64,000 nucleotides of DNA. Source: Plasmodium malariae (Eukaryota > Apicomplexa > Aconoidasida > Haemosporida > Plasmodiidae). The notes beneath the pieces are model-generated. The model searched no databases, had not been told where the DNA came from, and saw nothing but the letters and a program-made list of their open reading frames with translations. The stretch lies in assembly GCF_900090045.1 (NCBI RefSeq), contig NC_041787.1:2849001-2913000 (forward strand), read 5' to 3'. Position 1 is the first letter of the stretch; every line of letters starts with the position of its first letter. Shown piece by piece: positions 24,872 through 38,906 of the stretch. The position numbers and the translations under genes were made by a program.

Positions 24872-27800
24872 ATATATATTATAATTACAAATAATTTTCT
24901 CTTTCAATAAGAACATGTATAAGAAAGCTTTAATAATACTTGTTTCAAAAGAATATACAAATATGATTATATATATATAAAATAACAAGTTAATATATAT
25001 ATATATATATATATATCAAACATTAAAATATTACTATATGAAATATTAAGCAATATATTTTGTTTTACTCCTTAATAAGGAATTTCTTTCATTGAAATCA
25101 TACAATATAAATAAAGTATTACTAGTATTTTTAAAAGGTATTTTTATTTTATTTTTTTTGTTATACATATTTTAGATTATTCAATAACATATTATTGGGT
25201 ACCGGATACCCACAATTATAAAGTTAAAATGTATATTAGGATTCTATATAACAATTATATTAAGATATATATGTTATTTATTAATATTGTATTCGATTTT
25301 TTTTTTTATATTTTATTTTTTTAAACATTATTTATTCAATTTAATATTTAAATATATTAAATTCTAAATATTTATATAAAAAAAAAAAACATAAAACAAA
25401 ATTTCAAATGTATCATCCATGAGTACGTTCTTTATTCTTAGAAGATGATATATATTCTTTTTTATTTCTAAATATATATTACCTAAATTGTGCAATAAAA
25501 ATATTTTTGGGTAATTAGTATATATGATCATTATTTTAAATTATTTCTAAAAACATTTTTATGATATTATATGTCTTTAATTTGGATAATAATATATTCC
25601 TAGATCTATATATACAACATTTTTATAGTTAGTACAACAGTCTATGTGAGAATTATAGAATATTAACTTATGATATATTGTTATTTTTCTGTAGTATATT
25701 ATTATAGGTGTAAAAATATTTAAGTAATAAGATGTAAATCATATTTATACTGAAATTATTTATCTTATTTTTATTACTTTAATAAAATATTTTTAAAGCA
25801 ATAAAATGTACTATTAAATTTCTCTCCTTTATGTTTATATTATATTATTATTTGTATTATGTTATATAGCTACTCAAGAAAAAAGAAAGAATATATTGTA
25901 ATTATTTTTTATAAATAAATATTTTAATTGTATAAAATAATAAAAAATTTCAATGTAATTTTTCTCAAATTTTTTGTTATTTAACTTTATGACAGAGCCA
26001 TATGACATCTTATTTTTGACAGGATAAAAATAACAGTATTATTATTAATGTTTTTTAAAATAATATTGTACATATAAAATACATATATAAGAGGATTTTT
26101 TTAAGTTTTATATCATCCGCATTAGCGATTTATTTTAAAAAACGAAGTCTAAAAATTCCTTAATCTCAAATAAAGTTAAATTTTATTGTTTTGCATTAAA
26201 GGATCTGACAGGAAAAAGATAATAAATATTATGTACAGTCATAAATATACATGTATTTTATATATTTAACAATTTTTCATAAAAATGTCACATTAAAATG
26301 TTTTTCAAATACTAAAAAATTTTATTGTTTTTAAAACGAAAAATATTTTAATAATACATAGCACACTTATTTTCATAAAGAAATTCGCAGAAATTCATAA
26401 TATTTAAAATAAATATATGGTAAGGATATTTATTATAGAATTTTACATATAAAAGTTATTTTCATTAAATTTTTATGCATTCATCATCACATTTATTCAT
26501 AGAATATTTTATACAATAAATATGTGCCTATATTTTTATGATATTTATTATATAATTAATATATATATATATATAATAAAAATGAAATGATGGAATATTT
26601 TATATATGGAGTGATATATATTTAAGCATCCAAATATAAAAATATTATTATTACAAAGCATATATATATATATATATGAAAAAATTTATTAAATATTACT
26701 ACAATTAATATATTATTAACTTAATAAATATATAAGTAAAGAATTTACTTTCTAACTATCAATTTTTTATGTAGAAAAATTACATAATAAACAAGAAATA
26801 TATTCATAACTCTTCAAGAATATAAGTAAATAATAGCATATGAATAAAAATTGCAAAAAATATAAAACTGCTTTAAAGCTATATTTAAAAATAATGTATA
26901 TAATTTTAGTATTAATTCCTTTATTACATATAATGGGACATATATTTATTCATTCTTATATTTCGATTAATCGTTTAAACGTATCTATGTGAAGCCATTT
27001 TCTGAACTTAATATATGTATGATATTATAAGGTAAAATGGCTAGCAATTGCGTCTTAAGTATTTTAAAGTGTCAATTAATTAATTATTTATAAATATTGA
27101 TTAATTTAGCATGTAATAATTCTTTAATATTCATTGATTTTTTTTTTTATTAATTATATTTTATTTTTTAATAGAATGATTATTAGAAAAGAATATTTGT
27201 CTGTTCAAGTATTCAGTTTTAATATTAATTTATAAACTGTTGTATTATTAAATATTTTTAATTAATATTAAAAGCCATGAACGAAGTCAGAGTGCAAGAA
27301 AATTATGTCATATATATTATTAAAAAATTAAAAATTTAATTTATCTTATATAACAATAAAAGTAACCTCGTTTAAATATCGTATAATTCATATATATCAG
27401 ACTTTTAATCGTTTTTTCATAAAATATATAAAAAGCTGACATTGTTCATACTTCCGATTAATTAAATTCCATTAAATCATTGTTACGGTATATCTATATT
27501 TTTGTTGTAATTATTCTGCTTATAGCAAATTATTTTAAAAATAATTTTTATAAGACATTAGTTTACTTAAAATGATTTTTTATTATTTTAATCGTAACAA
27601 AGAAATTTAAAATAATATTTTTTAAAAGACGCATTTATGTATTTTATATTATATAATTTTATTAAATTTTATCCAATTACCTAACTGAAATAACCAAACC
27701 ATTTAAATAATATGCAAATAAAATATAAGAAAATTTTTTCGAATTAAATTATCTTTAGAGCAAGTCTAATTGCAGTAATTATGTACCATTCAATGTTCTT

Positions 27801-28054
27801 TTAGAAACTATTCCATTTATATCATTTTAATATATTTACATAGAAAATTTACTAATTACATTTAAATTTTTTTTTCTCTTTATACATTTAATTATATGTT
27901 ATAATTATATAATATATACAATTTATAAAATATATATGTGGCAGAAACGATAAAAAAAAATTATAATCTATCTTATGCTGAATATAAGCGATATAATTAT
28001 ATAAATAATAATTTTATTATCGAATAAGTTTTAACAGCGGTAAATAATTTTGAC
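24872..28054. other. AT-rich intergenic stretch
   Basis: About 3.2 kb with no supportable gene. TA tracts near 24,995-25,016 and 26,560. The right end is the upstream region of the exported-protein gene at 28055; I did not find there the block shared by fam-l/fam-m genes. Confidence 0.5.
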
Positions 28055-28840
28055 ATGATGATACAATCTAACAAATTCTTTTTCTTCATTAAATTCTGCG
28101 CATTTTCCCTTTTAATACGGACATATCAGAATTTATATAAGGTAGGATAATTGCTATATTTAACAATTTCTATACATTTTTTTTGTAATCATACATTTTA
28201 ATTTTAAAAATTAGTATTTTATTCATGCAAAAATATTTATATTTTTATTTAATATCAAATATTTGCTCATATTTTTTAGACAAATACATATGGAATATCA
28301 TATATTAAGAAAATTGATCTAAGTAATTCATTATATGTAAGAGTAGACAGATTATTAAATGAAGAAAGAAGTTTACATCCCACCAATGGAAGCATACCTT
28401 TAAAAAAAATGTCTCAAAAAAACTTTAAAGTGTCATCTGATATATCAAATAATAATGATAACTATGAAGGACGGAATAGAAAATTAAAAGGAAAATCGTC
28501 AAAAAAGGAAAAAGACGTATCACCATCCATTATTAAAACTAAAAAAGGATTAGATGATACATATAATATTAAAATGGTAAAAGCATTTGATAATGAATTC
28601 AAAGAAACAAATAACCTTAAGTGTGAATTTTCACAAAAATTTCTAAGGCGTATTCTTGTTATTATTCCAGTTATATTGTTCAGTATTGCTGCATTGGTCT
28701 TAGTAATGCTAACACATAATACGATTCCAAAAGATTATGCCATAATACCCTTTTCAATATTTGTTCCAATATTTATTTTAACAGTATTAGTTACTTACTG
28801 TAAATTATTCAAAAATATGTACAAGGGTAATAATAAGTAA
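28055..28840 (+). CDS. Plasmodium exported protein with canonical PEXEL, two exons
   Basis: Model join(28055..28141,28280..28840), 215 residues, phase-0 intron of 138 bp (GTAGGA..TTTTTTAG). Exon 1 begins with two ATGs in a row and encodes a hydrophobic segment (KFFFFIKFCAFSLLI). Exon 2 opens TNTYGISYIKKIDLSNS and has the site RVDRLLNEE: Arg53, Leu55, Glu57, a textbook RxLxE export motif. The middle is Lys/Ser/Asn-rich. Two membrane segments lie at about residues 154-173 and 183-202, followed by a short basic tail. The TTG-rich ends and loop differ from fam-l and fam-m; it is a member of the small exported class of unknown function. No lesion seen. It is the best-supported export signal of the genes lacking a family name here. 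Confidence 0.84.
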
Positions 28841-30682
28841 AATTACGTAAGAGAATTTCTAAACACATATAAAGAATAAAAAATAGGGTAATTCTTGGAT
28901 ATATTTATACTGGGGGCTTATATATTAGAATACAGTAATTTTATCTTTTTGATAATATATATATATAAAAATTCTTAATAGGTAATATGAGATTTCTAGT
29001 TTTTTTAACTTTAATCTAAATAAAATCTTTAAAATTATTTATATTTTTCTTAATATGGATAGTTTGTTAATTTTTTTAGTGTTCGTCTTTATAATTTATT
29101 CTGTATAAGTGCTGTAAAAATATCTACATTTTTAATTTATTAATTTTTTTTATTTGTATGTGTATAAAAATTTCCAATAAACTATGTTTAAGTTATTATA
29201 TTATATTTATATTATTATTACTTGTTTTACTGGGTTAGTAATTTAATATATTATTTTTTATTAGTTCATCTGTACCTCAATATGTATGTACATTATTTAG
29301 GTTATAACTTTTAACGTTTCATAATTTTTTTATATATGTGTATATATTTAGTGAACATTTATTGTTGTTTGTCATATATTAATTAGAACGACTATTTAGA
29401 GAAATATAACATGAAATTGCATAATATTCATAATTTCTTTAAATTCTAGTGAAATGTTGATACTTTAAATACTTGTAAATTTTCATAAGTTAAATGTATA
29501 TAATATTATTATATTTATCTTGATGAATTTTATGTTTAATTTATTATAAAAATTTATTACTATAATAAAGCGAAGAAGAAAATGTTTATTTCTTTGTGTT
29601 TTTTAAGGAATTTAATATATTTTATTAATTCACCTATTTTTTAAAATATTACAATTCTAAAATTATATAATTAAAACAAAACAAATTGTGTACTAGTGTT
29701 TTTGCAATATTTTTTCTAACAAAACATTTATGTTATGTTAAGCTATAAATTAATAAATTCCATATACAAATAAAAATGTAAAATAATTTGAATGGTAAAC
29801 TAATTGGGTAATATCATTTACAGTTTAAATATATGTATACTAGAAGGATAGAAAAATATGGATGAATAAAATTTTAAAATAATACATGATAGTAGGAGAA
29901 AAAAACAATAGAATAATTCATTTTTTATTTTATATAATATTTTTACTATTATAAGTACATTTATATAATATATTTATAATTGCTTTGTTCCTTTCCATTT
30001 ATGTTATAATAAATGTTAAATTAAAGCACTCTGATTAACTATTAGTATATGTTTTTGGTTATCTAGAAATTATTACTAAAAAGAAAAATATATATGCTTT
30101 ATTATTATTATTATATGGCATCTAAGAAATATACTTCAAGTAAATATATTAGAAAAAATAACATTTCACTGTAGGTGATATTCTAGTTAAATATTTATAT
30201 AAAAAATTATTTATTCTTTAACTTATAAATTATAAGTTGTTATAACAAAAACTATAAAAATATTAGATTTCCTAAAATTTTCATAACAAAAACTGTTTTG
30301 ACTTGTTCCAATTATTAAATGAAGTATTATTAAAAATGTTATATCTATTTATTTTATTGTTAATATTTAATAAAAAATTATGTATTAATAAAAACTTTAT
30401 ATATTAATTTTTTGAACATTATAATAAAATATGTAAATATATATATGTTTTTAACATATAATTTAAATAAATATATAGGGGAATTCTAAAATATCTTATT
30501 GCTGATATATTATCATTTAGTGGAATTTTTTAAAGATTGTTGTAAAATGCATTTATGTAACTAATTTACCTAATAATTTATACGAACTAATTTGAAAGTT
30601 ATAATGAATATGTAATTTCTTTAAATTTTTAATATATTTTTATTGTCTTATTTTCATATTATTTTATTTTTTCACTTTTCAG
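28841..30682. other. AT-rich intergenic stretch
   Basis: About 1.8 kb between the exported-protein gene and the pir relic; no gene or RNA recognised. Confidence 0.5.
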
Positions 30683-31456
30683 AATTTAGGAGCAACTAAG
30701 AAAAAAAAAATAATTTGTATATTTGAACAAGATTATAAACTTGGTGGTACTACATAATAATTTGATTTATTAAACCCTTTAAAGGAAACACATATTAATA
30801 TATATAATATTGGATATAAGCTTAATAATAATTGTAAACAGAGAAATATGATGCCTACATTAATTAGTTATAGTTTTAGTGATCATGAGTACCTTATTGT
30901 ATTGAATGCATGGTTAAACGAAAAAATAAAAGGTTACATATATGCAGTATATAAATGTGAATATAAAATAAAATTATATGAGTTACACATTCAGAAATTA
31001 TAAGAAAATTAGAAACGAATATAGATAGTGAGGAAAAGTGTACAAGAAGTGAATCTACTTATAACTGTTATATTTCACATGAATTAAAAACTGCTTTTTC
31101 TGTAGGTTTTATTTTATATGGGGAATTATTGTTATTACTTTTTTATTTTTTGTATAAGTTTATATAAGAATTATTGTTAATAAATATGAAACTTAAGAAC
31201 AGAATTGCACTTTATTTTCATTAAAATATTATTGTTGTTATATATATATAAACATATTTCATTGCTTTTCGTTTTATATTATAATTCAGTCCCGTGGGAC
31301 ACTGAATTCATAGTCACCTAAATAAAAAAAAAAAGAATAATAAAGGACATAATTCACGAAGAATCACGTGAATTATTAAAAATATTTGCTGAAAATGGGA
31401 TTTCACATTCAGAGAACGGAAGAATTAAGATAGGTTATCATTCTTCAGCAATTTAG
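30683..31456 (+). pseudogene. pir: decayed pir gene (membrane and tail exons)
   Basis: The right half is a clear PIR C-terminus. An open frame at 30982-31158 reads EEKCTRSESTYNCY, then ISHELKTAFSVGFILYGELL and a membrane segment ending FYFLYK. After a gap of about 130 bp, ATAATTCAG at 31288-31289 leads into a PIR tail exon, 31290-31456: it begins like a degraded TPFGT motif, contains KKRIIKDIIHEESRELLK and ends IGYHSSAI before TAG. Lesions: stops in the first part of the tail exon, one base missing in an A run near 31,330 that shifts frame, and an apparently lost G at the splice donor after FLYK. The left part (30683-30980, with SFSDHEYLIVLNAWLNEKIKGYI) looks protein-like but I cannot align it to PIR with confidence, and the start of the relic is therefore uncertain. 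Confidence 0.75.
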
Positions 31457-34400
31457 TAATTTGCTTGTAATGCTGAATTGGTAATTTATTTTTAAACTGA
31501 TTTGAGAAAGGAAAAGATTAAATCTTGAAATATTTCATTAAGCTGTAAAATGAAAAATAAATAATATAATGAGAATATAAATAACACATAAATATTGAAA
31601 AAAGAATATTTACACTTATTAATATAAGACATTAATATTAATGATACATTGAACATAATATATTAGTAAAATTTATATTATATTATAGATTAAAAAAAAA
31701 TATATGGTGAATATATCGTATATTATTTTATAAATTGCATATTTCCCTAACAAAGTATTATAAGATGTAATTCTATTAATTATATTATTCTCTATAATAT
31801 ATAACTAATAAATTATAAGATAATTCTACTTACTTTAATTATAGGAAACACTATAATTTAAACTATCAGATGCTTTATTTGTTATTATAATTTTTTGATT
31901 CTAGCATTATTTCATTAAATATCAAAAGAAAAAATCATTTGGTGTAATAATTAATATGAACTGAAAATTCTATAATAATGTTTCTAAAATAATTTTAAAT
32001 AAATAGGAAAAAATATATTAGAAATCTTTATATTTCAGGATATATAATAATATAGTTACAAATTTAATTACAACATATTTATATAATATACAGCATATAT
32101 ATTATATTACAAATATATGTACATAACATGTAATTTATTCTTTATAAATACAATAATTATTATAATAAATTATGTTTTATTTTTCAATTCTCTCTATATT
32201 TTTCATATATTTCTTTCCTATATAGTATTAATAAAAATAAGTAATAATATTTATATAAAGAAAGTATAAAAATGATAATGAATAATTCTGTTGCTTTCTT
32301 ATAAATATTTTAAATGAACAAAATTTATTATCATTGTTGAAGTTATAAATTATATATACAACATAATGTTATTGCGATTCCTTAATTATCTTAATATCTT
32401 TTAAATGTATAATTATATATATTTTTATTTAGTCTTAATGGGAGCTAATATTTTTACTAAAATATTCGTAGAGAATATTTTTTCATTACGTTTTTACTTC
32501 TACTCATGCATCATATTTATATATATATACTTTTTTTTTTTTACTTAAATATTTCAGTGAATGATATATATTAAACAAGATAATGAAAATAGAAAGGAAA
32601 TATATATACAAAGAAAATTTATTATGTTATTCATTTGTTATAATATACATTTATTAATTATTTTTGAGGCATTAGTTTTAATTTTGTGCATTCCTTCTAT
32701 ATAATGAAACTATACATATATAGGAAATAAATTATGATGTTAGTGTTAACATTTCATTATAAATAAATCAGTTGTTACTTATATTACTTTAATTTTTATT
32801 TGTACTATGTACTCATAGGAAAACAACAGAACATATAATAATTATTATTATGTAAATTTTACTGTAATAACAAAAAAAATTTTATCTAAAATTATAGATG
32901 AATATTGTGTATTTATATACCTTATATTAATTAATTAAGTTTATTAAGTAAAAACAAATATATCCAAAAATTAGTTCTTTTTTTTTTATATATAATATTT
33001 CAGATGAGATAAATTATTAAGTATGAACAATAAACAAAAAAAAAGATAATAAATTAAATAAGAAAATAAAACATCCCATAATTGTTAAATATTTTGTGTA
33101 TATTTAATGAAATAAAGAACTATATACAGATATAAAAATAGGTAAATTTAAACAACTAGGAATTCATAGAATAGTCCGAGAATTTTGGACACATTTATAA
33201 TATGAAAAATAAATCTTGTTAAATATCGGTAAATAAAAATTACATTAAAAATGATTAAGTATAAAAATGGATAATAATGAAATTGATATAAAAAAGGAAT
33301 GCTGAAATTATAAATATGTCATATAATTTATAGATAATTAGAACGCATGTAAGAATGAATAAAGAACTAATAGCAATTACTTATCTGCCTTATTTCCTAA
33401 TATACATTATTATTTTTTATGGATTTAAAAATATTAAATCAATTTTAGTTTTTTTTATCTTAAAAAAAGTGAAAATATATATATATATTATATTCTTAAG
33501 AGTAATTACCCTAAAGTTATAATGTTAACAGGATATATAAATTTCTATGTTGATACACAATTTTTTAACTTGAGAACATTTAATAAATTTTAATATATTA
33601 TATTTAAAATAAAAAATAACTTGGGTAATGAATGTTAAGTAATCTAAAAAATTATTAATTCTAAAAATTCAGAATAATATAATCATATTATTAATCATAA
33701 AGAAAAAAAATTCCATATATTGTACAGAATATGCCCAACTATTTTAAGTATTATACTTAGAATATACATAGTGTGTTTATTTTAAAAATATATTTAAAAA
33801 GGTAATATTTTAATGAAATAAATAATATAATTTAATAAATATTATCATAAATCACTATAAATTTATATTGTATATATATTAAATTTTTTTATTACTTCTA
33901 TATAGGAGGTAAAATCTATTAATAACCCCTCATACAAAAGTTATTGCTAGTAGCAAATATAAACGTTTTTCTTTTCTTTATTCATTTTTTTTTTCTTGAC
34001 ATTAAATACTATAATACTTTATTATAATCTATCCTTTCTGCAAAAAAACTTAATACGTATGTAAAAGTTTTATGCCTTAGGGTGTGGAATACTGCTATGA
34101 AATAATCAAAATATTCTAGTGCAATATCATCTTATAGAAGGAATTCTATATAAAATATTAATATTATTAATTGTTTTAATTATTTTTTAATGAGAGAATA
34201 TATATATATATACTGTTCTATTATTCTTCTTTAGTCGTTTTTAAATAAATTCATTTTATAAAAATTTATATTATATTTATGATACAATAAAACAAGAGTA
34301 AATTATATGCTTTTTCATTATTGATTGAATAGAGATATAAATTATTGAACTAATGTTATTCCCAGAATAATCCATTTAATACTAAATTTCTTGTTTTTTT

Positions 34401-34986
34401 CTTTTTTTTATTATATTATTTTATATTAAAAAATTTTTTGATTACATATTTTTAATTAAAAAAAAAAGAAAACAGAGGTCTAATCGTTTAAAAACATTTC
34501 TTTTACGAACAATATGAGTAAAGTTTAGATATTATAATTTTCAAAAATTATACAAAAAAAAAAATATATTAGTTTATTTACTTTTAAAATATATATGTTT
34601 TTATAGATTTGATAGCATGATATATATTATAATTTTTATATACATTATAGAAAATAAGAGAACAAAAGTAATATAATAAATGCATCAGAGAATAGTATTC
34701 AAAGTATCCTTTTCTTCATTTATCTTTTAACTTATTATATAATTATTACAATTAATATTTTTTAACAATAATAACAAGTTTTTCTAAAGCATTTTTAAAA
34801 AGTTAAAATTAGATATTATCCCTTTGATATAGAAATAATAAATTACCGATATTCTATATATTCTCTATAAACTGAATATATATTTATATTAATGAATATT
34901 GTATTTTATTTTTATTATTTTTTTCTTTAAAATAATTAATATAGAAATCAATTAATTATTATATTCAATAGTTAATTTGTGTATTT
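31457..34986. other. AT-rich intergenic stretch
   Basis: About 3.5 kb with no supportable gene. A short protein-like phrase at about 33,115-33,200 (IGKFKQLGIHRIVREFWTHL) is isolated and may be chance or a very old relic. Confidence 0.45.
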
Positions 34987-35022
34987 TGAATATTTATGAA
35001 TAAATTCAAATTATTTTATTTT
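34987..35022 (+). promoter_or_regulatory. conserved block upstream of fam-l gene
   Basis: Reads TTGAATATTTATGAATAAAT then TCAAATTATTTTATTTT, starting about 273 bp before the fam-l ATG at 35260. Near-copies precede 38907, 42431 and 62698. A second, weaker shared block follows at about 35,096-35,130. Role as promoter or 5' leader element is inferred from position and repetition only. Confidence 0.45.
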
Positions 35023-35259
35023 AATAAAAGATTTTTAAAAATTAGATTAAGTTAAAAATTCCATAACATATTTTCATAGTTAAATTTCTTTTTGAACTTA
35101 GTAGAAAGCACTATAATTATTTACGTTTTACCACGTTATTATGAAAAAAATAAATAATAATTTATAAATTAAATATATTAGGGTTTATCATTAGCTGCAT
35201 ATTATATTATTGTTAAAACTTTTCCTACTATATATGTTACAATTTTGAATGTATATATA

Positions 35260-36211
35260 ATGGAACAAAGTATTAAGTTACTTTTTTTTACTACAATTTC
35301 TCCCTTTATAATTTTAAGTTGGACATGCCATTTTTACAATGATATGGTGTGATAATATTGATTATTGATGCTTGTATTATTTATATTTTTCAAATTTAAT
35401 TTTTGTTAATGATGTTTTTTAGAATAATATTTTTTATTTATATACCTAATTTATATTTACCTTGTGTTTTTAGAGTACTTTTAATAAATATTTAAATGAA
35501 AATTTTAATCCCTACGAAAAAAAAGATATAAAAACTTATCGATTACTAGGAAAATGTAAACAGGATCATATATCTAGTATTGTAGGATTAAAAAGTGTTA
35601 TACCAAATAACGCACGTAAAGACAAAAAGAATATAAGTAATAGCCAAAAAGAGGATAAATATAAATATGTACAATTAGATGAAAGGTCGTTGAATAGTAT
35701 GGGACACCAGAAACAAGCTAAGAAAAACAAATCATATATATTTGAAACAAAAGACTATTCTTATCTTGAAAAAAAAATATTCAAAGAACTAGATTTTTTT
35801 GATTTTCTTAAAAACAACAGAACGATTAGTGACAATCTGTACAAAAAAGTGGTACGAAAAAAATGCCAATTACGCATTTTTACACCTGTAATATTGTTAA
35901 TTCTGTTATTAATATCACTCATATTAGATTTTTTCCTTAACTGCGGCCTCAAAAGGGGATTATTTGCTTTGTTAAAATTTTCATTAGGTGATGGACCACT
36001 GAATAAATTATACACATTTTTGAAGACATATTTCGATTCGTTTTTCAAGATTGATATAGAGAATAACAAAATTTTACGTATAACGCCCTTTTTTTATTTT
36101 CTAATATACTTCTCGTCGTTCGTTATATTGGGTATTACGTTAATATTAGGTGTTCTTTACTACCATAAAAAAGTTAAAAAATATGAAAAAATTAAATATA
36201 AGAAAAGATAA
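35260..36211 (+). CDS. fam-l protein, two exons
   Basis: Fam-l family protein of P. malariae type; exported, function unknown (published modelling has suggested an RH5-like fold for fam-l/fam-m, as I recall). Model join(35260..35346,35474..36211), 274 residues, phase-0 intron of 127 bp with donor GTGTGA, where sister genes use GTATGA. Exon 1 starts MEQSIKLLFF and ends CHFYNDM, the classic fam-l first exon. Exon 2 starts STFNKYLNEN. The PEXEL-like site is TYRLLGK (Arg52, Leu54, Lys56), lacking the acidic residue. Then come the family blocks KNKSYIFETK, YLEKKIFKELDF and FLKNNRTISD. Membrane segments lie at about residues 164-183 and 236-259, with the tail YYHKKVKKYEKIKYKKR. Length is in the family range I know (about 250-300). 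No lesion seen. It forms a same-direction pair with the fam-m relic at 38907. Confidence 0.93.
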
Positions 36212-38610
36212 AATGAATTTTAGTAAATATATTATTTTATATAATGGAGTAATTAATAAAGTTACGTCTGTATTACCTTTAGTTATACATGTATTAAGAA
36301 TACTCTTAATTGCTTTTATTGCACACCTTAACATGTATATGTGGTATTTTTAATATATAATAGCATATATATATTTTCTGAGATTTTTTTTGAATTTGAA
36401 CGTTTTAATGTTAGTAATTTTTATTGTAATATATTGTTTTGTCTTGGATAATTAAATTAGTTTTGTATATATATTTCTGTATTTAAAACGATATCCAAGA
36501 AAAATATTTGTCTATGTATGTTAAAATAGATGTATGATAACACAATTCTTATAGTGCCATTGAATTGTGATAATTTACATTTTATATAAAATTATTATTT
36601 TATTTTTTTTATATTTTTCTAATCTAAAATGATCATTGTTTTTTGTTATTATAAAATATATTATTGGTTTTAAATTAGAAGTAAATATGTCTTCTTTAAA
36701 TTATAATGATTGGAGGGCAATATATTTTCTTGTAAGGATATATATATTTATTTACTTAAAATATAATATTTATTCTTTAATATAATATTTTTTAGAAATG
36801 TATTTTGTAACATAATTTTAGGATAAAAATTTCTAATATATAATTTTTTTTTTTTTTTCAAGATATACATTTTAAGTTATTAATATATAATAAAGAAGTA
36901 TACATAATAAATTACTAATATTTTTGATTCTTTAAAAATTTATATGTTCTATAACATTACTTTAAATTAATAGTTAAATTCATTATTTAATATTTTACTT
37001 AATTATTGTGTTAAATTCATTTAGGTAGTTTAATTTAAATATATATTATAATGAAAATTTGTAAGTAAATTAACTATTTATTTTTTTTAATTTACACATA
37101 CATAAAAGATTAATATAATGAGTTAAAGTAAATCATATATTAAGAGATATTACATATTTCCTTTTTCCTTTATTTTTTTTATAATAATAACATTTTAAAT
37201 ATTTGATTATATCTAAGAAAAGGTAAATTATCAATAAAGCAAATGAAAAAATAATTATTTTTTGTACATTAAAATTATAATGGGTAGATATTTCTTTTGA
37301 ATATATTTCCTATTTTGTGCATCCATATTTATATTAAGAGTTAATAGATTTTCAAAGGTGTACAGGTATATATAGTTTTTATTGACAGTTAATAGTTCAT
37401 TTACATTTATAAGTTCATTGTTAATACAAAATGGAAGTAAAAAAAAAGAACAAGTTCGTTTCAAGAAATATATAAATAAATGATATTATATGTTTTATCA
37501 AATAAGTTTTAATAAGGCCTGTTTGATATGTTACATTATTTTTCGTAGATTAATTAAGTAAATAAATGTAATGTATAAGTATTAGTATACAAATGTTTTT
37601 CTCGTATGTTTATTTATCAAATTTTATTTTTCATGTTTCCAAGTTAAAGTTTTAGTTAAATATTAATATATGCTTAATTATCACAACTGCATATACTTAA
37701 TAACGTATTGTTTATTCAGTAACATTATCCAGGAATATTAATTTTAATTTTTTTTTTTGGTAAAATATGCAAAGGATTTACATAAAATGAGACTAACATA
37801 TATAGAAAAAACTTCACGGAAAGATGAAAACATGAGTAATAAATTTTTTAATAAAAGAGTTATGTATTTTTTGTATTTAATTTATTATTTTTTATTTAAT
37901 ACATTGTATTATTATAATTTGTTAAAATATGTTATTCCATGAAAAAAATACATATACGCTTGCATATATATATAAAATAATTCATTCATGACTATACGGT
38001 TTTCTTTTTTCCTGATTGAATTTCTATGTTCAGAATGAATATTGTTAAAACAAAACATAAAATGATGGATGAACATAACTGTATTTTATTTATAAATAAT
38101 ACAATAACATAAATATAAAAATTATAATTTTCAGAAATAATTTCAGAACAATAAAAAAACAAGTACTTCATTTTTTTAAATATATATTTTTTGGTAAATT
38201 AGATATTACATTCTAAATTATATTTTTTTAAATATATATAGAAAAAAAAAATGTTTATGAATAAAAGGAAACTAAAATATGTGTTATAATTACCACAACA
38301 CAAAATATTTTACTTACTTTATATTATATGCTTTAATAATTAATATTTATTAAGAATAAAAAATAGTCGATATAAATATAATATATATAAAATTAGTATT
38401 ATTAGGAGGGTATATTTCTTATTATTATTAATAATCCATTTAATATGTAGTGTAGCTTAATATATATATATATATGTTCTATACATATTCTATTGCTTAT
38501 AAACTGAATCTTTGGATACAGTTAGAAATGCCATATTTTTTCCTCAGTTTATTCTTAAATAAATTAATACAAAAAAATATCTAATATTTCAGTAAGTAAA
38601 TAATTTAATT
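36212..38610. other. AT-rich intergenic stretch between fam-l and fam-m
   Basis: No gene recognised. Short frames at 36150-36353 (+), 37255-37464 (-) and 37757-37942 (+) have no splice, signal or family features. The first overlaps the fam-l 3' end in another frame. Confidence 0.5.
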
Positions 38611-38652
38611 GTATATATTGAATATTTATGAATGAATTCATATTTTATTTTT
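38611..38652 (+). promoter_or_regulatory. conserved block upstream of fam-m pseudogene
   Basis: Reads TATTGAATATTTATGAATGA then ATTCATATTTTATTTTTATG, starting about 296 bp before the fam-m ATG. It is nearly identical in its core to the blocks before the fam-l genes, which links the fam-l and fam-m promoters. Confidence 0.45.
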
Positions 38653-38906
38653 ATGAAACAATTGTTTTTTATATAACACTTAGGTAAAAATTATATAACA
38701 TATTATTATATTTCTTTTTCTATGTAGTTGTTTAAACGTAAATTATAGGTGTATATATTTTATTAATATTTCACGAAAAGGCAAAAAATAATAAAAACAA
38801 AATAAAATTGAACAGGTAATTATAATGTCCTTTATCATTAAAAGAATATCACATTGTTATAAATCTAGTGATTAGTTTGTATATTACAATATTAGAGAAA
38901 TATAAT

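Noticed and set aside
24995..25016. TA tracts considered as possible origin or regulatory signals
   Set aside because: Pure TA runs are general features of Plasmodium intergenic DNA and give no specific evidence.
36150..36353. 67-codon plus-strand frame
   Set aside because: Overlaps the fam-l 3' end in another frame and continues into its 3' flank.
37255..37464. 69-codon minus-strand frame
   Set aside because: Starts at TTG, no leader, PEXEL or membrane arrangement.
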